Shown here one piece after another: positions 61,190-64,000 of a stretch of 64,000 nucleotides of DNA. The stretch spans positions 124,001 through 188,000 of the forward strand of contig NZ_SOCT01000007.1 in NCBI RefSeq assembly GCF_004364435.1, read 5' to 3'. Under the pieces are notes generated by a model. The model was not told where the DNA came from, made no database searches, and was given only the letters and a program-made list of their open reading frames with translations. Origin of the DNA: Pseudomonas sp. LP_7_YM. Lineage in GTDB: Bacteria > Pseudomonadota > Gammaproteobacteria > Pseudomonadales > Pseudomonadaceae. Made by a program: the position numbers and the translations under genes. The first letter of the stretch is position 1; the number at the start of each line of letters is the position of its first letter.

Positions 61190-61912
61190 ATGCTTGAACT
61201 CGATCCCCTTCCCCAAGTCATTACCTTCGACTGCTACGGCACTCTCGTCCAATGGCATCAAGCAATGCGCCAGGCTGCCGGCGCAATTCTCAACAAGCAC
61301 CTGGGGGCCATAGCGACGCAGGAACAAGCCACCGGCTTGGCAGACCGGCTGCGAGGGATAGCGATGGAGCACCAACAGCGGTCTCCCTTTCGCGAGTACG
61401 AGGCGGTCCTGAAAGCCAGTCTCAACGAGGCATTGTCTGAAAATGGTCATGAAGCTACGGCGCAAGACCTGGATACGCTGTTGGCAACGTTGGGAAGAAT
61501 CGCGCCCCATCCTGAAGTGCCAGCCGCGCTCAGCCGCCTGCGCGAACATTACCGGATCGCCATTATCAGCAACACCAGTGACAAACTTATCGCTGGAACC
61601 GTCAATGCGATCGGCACGCCCGTTGATTTCGTGGTGACTGCCCAGCAGGCGCAAGCCTACAAACCCGATCACCGTCTATTCCTCCATGCCTATTCCCTCA
61701 TGGGGATCACGAAAGAAGAAACGATCCACGTAGCCATGGGTCAGTTCTCTGACCTGAAGGTTTGCCACGAACTCGGCATCCGGTCTGTCTGGATCGACCG
61801 GGAAGGAGAGCCCCTTCATGCTGCCTGGCAACCTGACGCGGTGCTCAAGGATCTTTCCAGACTGCCGGAGTTGTTGATTCCGTCCTCAAGCAAGTTCGAC
61901 AGTGGACGTTGA
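61190..61912 (+). CDS. Haloacid dehalogenase, type II
   Basis: A 240-residue HAD-superfamily protein of the L-2-haloacid dehalogenase type. Motif I is TFDCYGTLVQW (~12-22), with the nucleophilic Asp; motif II SNTSDKLI; motif III AYKPDHRLFLHA; and motif IV region HVAMGQFSDLKVCHELGIRSVWIDR. In true dehalogenases motif IV is usually SSNxxD; here it is MGQFSD, so dehalogenase activity is uncertain and a phosphatase is possible. It stands alone. Confidence 0.86.
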   Translation: MLELDPLPQVITFDCYGTLVQWHQAMRQAAGAILNKHLGAIATQEQATGLADRLRGIAMEHQQRSPFREYEAVLKASLNEALSENGHEATAQDLDTLLATLGRIAPHPEVPAALSRLREHYRIAIISNTSDKLIAGTVNAIGTPVDFVVTAQQAQAYKPDHRLFLHAYSLMGITKEETIHVAMGQFSDLKVCHELGIRSVWIDREGEPLHAAWQPDAVLKDLSRLPELLIPSSSKFDSGR

Positions 61913-62316
61913 CACTTCTCAGCAGTCCGAAGGGTAATCGCTTTGGCAGCCGCTGCTCTACTCAAGAACACTCACGGCCGAGTTCATGCAACACGGTACG
62001 AAGGGCAGTGGAAGCCCTGGTTCAGAGCCTTGGCAATGTCAGTCACTTTTCCTTTTTCCAGGTTCGCGTTAGTGCTGATCCGAGCATGACCTTTTTGCGC
62101 AAAGACGGATTATAAAGACTAAAGTCTGGATGAGCGGTCATGTGTGGATTGCACTTACTTAGCTGGCTAATAATAAACTCGGACCGGCGGTCCGGGTCTG
62201 TATATCTATTTATTTGTAAAAGTGCGACGTTAGTTCGCTGTGCGTCATACTCCGAATTATGGCCGCACTGGCATTTTGATTTCATACTTTCTTGAAGTCT
62301 CTCGGAGCATGGATGC
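61913..62316. other. A/T-rich upstream region of the GGDEF-EAL gene
   Basis: About 400 bases without a supported gene; the part from 62100 to 62300 is clearly A/T-rich and carries the promoter of the gene at 62317. A minus-strand frame at 62043-62498 overlaps the start of that gene and is rejected. Confidence 0.45.
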
Positions 62317-64000
62317 ATGGCTATCCCGATATTTATACTTTGTGGAGTTCGCGAAAACGCTACCTTTATTAAGCAGTTTGCTGCCAATGATGAAGATTGG
62401 CTGATAACGTTTTTCCAGACTTCCGCCTCAGTTATTCGCCATCTAAAAAAACACTCAGCCGATGTTATTATCGTCAGTATGGCTCGGGGTCGATTCAAGG
62501 ACCTGGCCAGATTCAGTCGATTTTATGATGCCATGTCCCATATGCCCGTTTTAATGAGTGGCGCTGAGCATCAACGCTGCGCCGCTGAGGCCTTCATCGC
62601 CTGCGGGGCGCAAGGTTTTGGCAGTTGCGATGCAAAAGATAGCCTTGCCAGTGTCCAGATCGTTCGTGATCTGGTCCTGCGTTTTCGGCTGCATAGTCAG
62701 CTCAAGAGCAGCGCGGTGCGAGCCGAGGTCACGCTCAATGCCATCAGTGACGGGGTGATCGGCGCTGACACCGATGGCAATATCGACTTTATCAATCCGG
62801 CAGCCGAGGTGCTGACCGGCTGGTCCAAGTCCTCGGCCACAGGGCAACCAATCGGCAAGGTGATGTCCATCGATCTCGATGATTCTTTGGGATACGAGCC
62901 ACATCCGGTGCAAATGGCCCTGCAAAAGCGCTCTACGACGGGTCTCAGTGCAGGCGCGGTGTTAGTCAAGCGCGACGGCAGTCGGGTGGATATAGAAGAT
63001 TCGGTGGCCCCGATCATCGATTATCGCGGCAACCTGACCGGGGCGGTGGTGGTGTTTCATGACGTCTCGGTAGAGCGTGCCATGAAAGTGAAAATGACCT
63101 ACCTGGCCGAGCACGACTACCTCACTCAGCTCCCCAATCGCGTGCTGTTCCAGGATCGCCTGGAGCAGGCGGTTCGCGCTGCGCGGCGTCATCGCCAACG
63201 CCTTGCGGTGATGTTCATTGATCTGGACAACTTCAAACATATCAATGACTCCCTTGGACATGCGGTAGGCGACCAACTCTTGGTCTCGGTGGCCAAAACC
63301 CTGACCCGCAGTGTCCGCGCTTCGGACACCGTAAGTCGTCAGGGCGGTGATGAATTCGTGGTACTGCTGCCGACATTGCAGGTGGATGAGGATGTCGAAG
63401 TCATTGCCAGGAAGATCCTGCAGGGCGTTACCGAGGGACATCAGTTAAATGAACGAACGCTTTATATCTCGGCCAGTATCGGTATCAGTTTTTACCCCTC
63501 TGACGCCACCAACGTCGAAGACCTGATCAAACATGCGGACACAGCGCTCTACGATGCAAAAATAAAGGGCCGCAATCGTTATCAATTCTTCATGCCGGCG
63601 ATGAACGCCAAGGCTGTGGAACGCCAGCTCATCGAAGCGGATCTGCGCAGCGCCATCGATCTTGGACAGTTCATTCTGCATTATCAGCCGAAGGTGGATC
63701 TGAGCAGCGGGCGAATCACCGGCGTCGAAGCGTTGGTGCGCTGGTGTCACCCACGTGAGGGAATGATTTCACCCTCGCGTTTTATCGGTATCGCCGAAGA
63801 CAGCAAGTTGATCATCCCGATTGGCGACTGGGTTGTACGCACCGCTTGCCAACAGATACGCAAATGGGGCGAGCAAGGTCTGGACAATGTCTGTGTCGCA
63901 GTAAACGTGTCGACCATTGAATTACTGCAGACCTGTTACGTCGACAATATCCTGGCCATTCTCAAAGAAACTGGCATCGCACCGGGGGCCTTGCAGCTGG
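62317..64000 (+). CDS. PAS-GGDEF-EAL cyclic-di-GMP protein (3' end outside window)
   Basis: The frame is open from ATG 62317 (CGGAG 9 bases upstream) to the window edge, 561 codons. Residues ~1-125 resemble a receiver-like domain without the usual phosphoacceptor context; ~130-250 is a PAS domain (AISDGVIGADTDGNIDFINPAAE); ~265-430 a GGDEF domain with intact active site RQGGDEFVVLL and DLDNFKHINDSLGH; from ~440 an EAL domain with GVEALVRW. Both catalytic motifs are intact so far. The EAL metal-binding residues further on are beyond the window. It makes or degrades c-di-GMP. Confidence 0.92.
   Translation, partial: MAIPIFILCGVRENATFIKQFAANDEDWLITFFQTSASVIRHLKKHSADVIIVSMARGRFKDLARFSRFYDAMSHMPVLMSGAEHQRCAAEAFIACGAQGFGSCDAKDSLASVQIVRDLVLRFRLHSQLKSSAVRAEVTLNAISDGVIGADTDGNIDFINPAAEVLTGWSKSSATGQPIGKVMSIDLDDSLGYEPHPVQMALQKRSTTGLSAGAVLVKRDGSRVDIEDSVAPIIDYRGNLTGAVVVFHDVSVERAMKVKMTYLAEHDYLTQLPNRVLFQDRLEQAVRAARRHRQRLAVMFIDLDNFKHINDSLGHAVGDQLLVSVAKTLTRSVRASDTVSRQGGDEFVVLLPTLQVDEDVEVIARKILQGVTEGHQLNERTLYISASIGISFYPSDATNVEDLIKHADTALYDAKIKGRNRYQFFMPAMNAKAVERQLIEADLRSAIDLGQFILHYQPKVDLSSGRITGVEALVRWCHPREGMISPSRFIGIAEDSKLIIPIGDWVVRTACQQIRKWGEQGLDNVCVAVNVSTIELLQTCYVDNILAILKETGIAPGALQL

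Noticed and set aside
62043..62498. Minus-strand frame opposite the GGDEF-EAL gene start
   Set aside because: Overlaps a clear gene start and its A/T-rich promoter; sequence not protein-like.

Overview
The window reads as a chromosomal segment of a Pseudomonas. Gene order (eno-ftsB-ispD, gfnR/adhC/fghA, ispF-truD-surE-pcm-nlpD-rpoS-rsmZ-fdxA-mutS-pncC-recA-recX, ruvCAB-ybgC-tolQRAB-pal-cpoB-queE-queC-tRNA-Lys) is the conserved Pseudomonas arrangement. Protein sequences such as TolB, RecA, AspS, Fpr and the RsmZ RNA fit that genus, probably the P. syringae group; the species call is from memory of sequences, not a search. No plasmid, prophage, insertion sequence or CRISPR array was seen.

Layout. 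1-5 kb: end of enolase, divisome protein FtsB, isoprenoid enzyme IspD, a REP pair, then a formaldehyde detoxification unit (LysR regulator divergent from glutathione-dependent formaldehyde dehydrogenase and S-formylglutathione hydrolase). 5-14 kb: ispF-truD-surE-pcm-nlpD-rpoS, the Gac-controlled small RNA rsmZ with its GacA box, ferredoxin fdxA, mutS. 14-16.5 kb: a 50-codon small gene, pncC, LexA-controlled recA and recX. 16.5-27.9 kb: mostly housekeeping genes (LOG-family nucleosidase, PA3611-like secreted protein, DTW tRNA enzyme, ErdR-like regulator, dgkA, finR/fpr, trmO, yehS-like, a divergent RsuA-family protein, an exported alpha/beta hydrolase, a GNAT, rimO). 28-34 kb: kup and a virJ/acvB-mprF operon for membrane lipid aminoacylation. 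34.4-34.9 kb: two initiator tRNA genes, each with its own promoter and terminator. 35-46.5 kb: dinB, a lipoprotein gene, proS, an OprD porin, a 1-kb gene-poor stretch, HIT protein-slyX, a membrane-anchored cold-shock-domain protein, dps, a ribbon-helix-helix protein and aspS. 46.5-56.8 kb: yebC, ruvCAB, the tol-pal cluster and queuosine genes queE/queC.

From 56.9 kb the character changes. A tRNA-Lys gene is followed by a RidA-like gene, the frameshifted remnants of an alginate-export-type outer-membrane protein and of a phytanoyl-CoA dioxygenase, then intact genes for a methyl-accepting chemotaxis protein, a type II haloacid dehalogenase and a PAS-GGDEF-EAL protein cut by the window end. This is the only accessory-looking region.

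I found no convincing wholly new system. The items most worth a second look are: the RsuA-family protein lacking the catalytic aspartate and KPxG motif; the membrane-anchored cold-shock protein; the ispF start codon sitting directly on an intrinsic terminator; the decayed region behind tRNA-Lys, whose tRNA also has an A-C mismatch in the T stem; and the conserved-looking 50-codon gene upstream of pncC. All calls rest on reading the sequence and on family knowledge; no database search was run.
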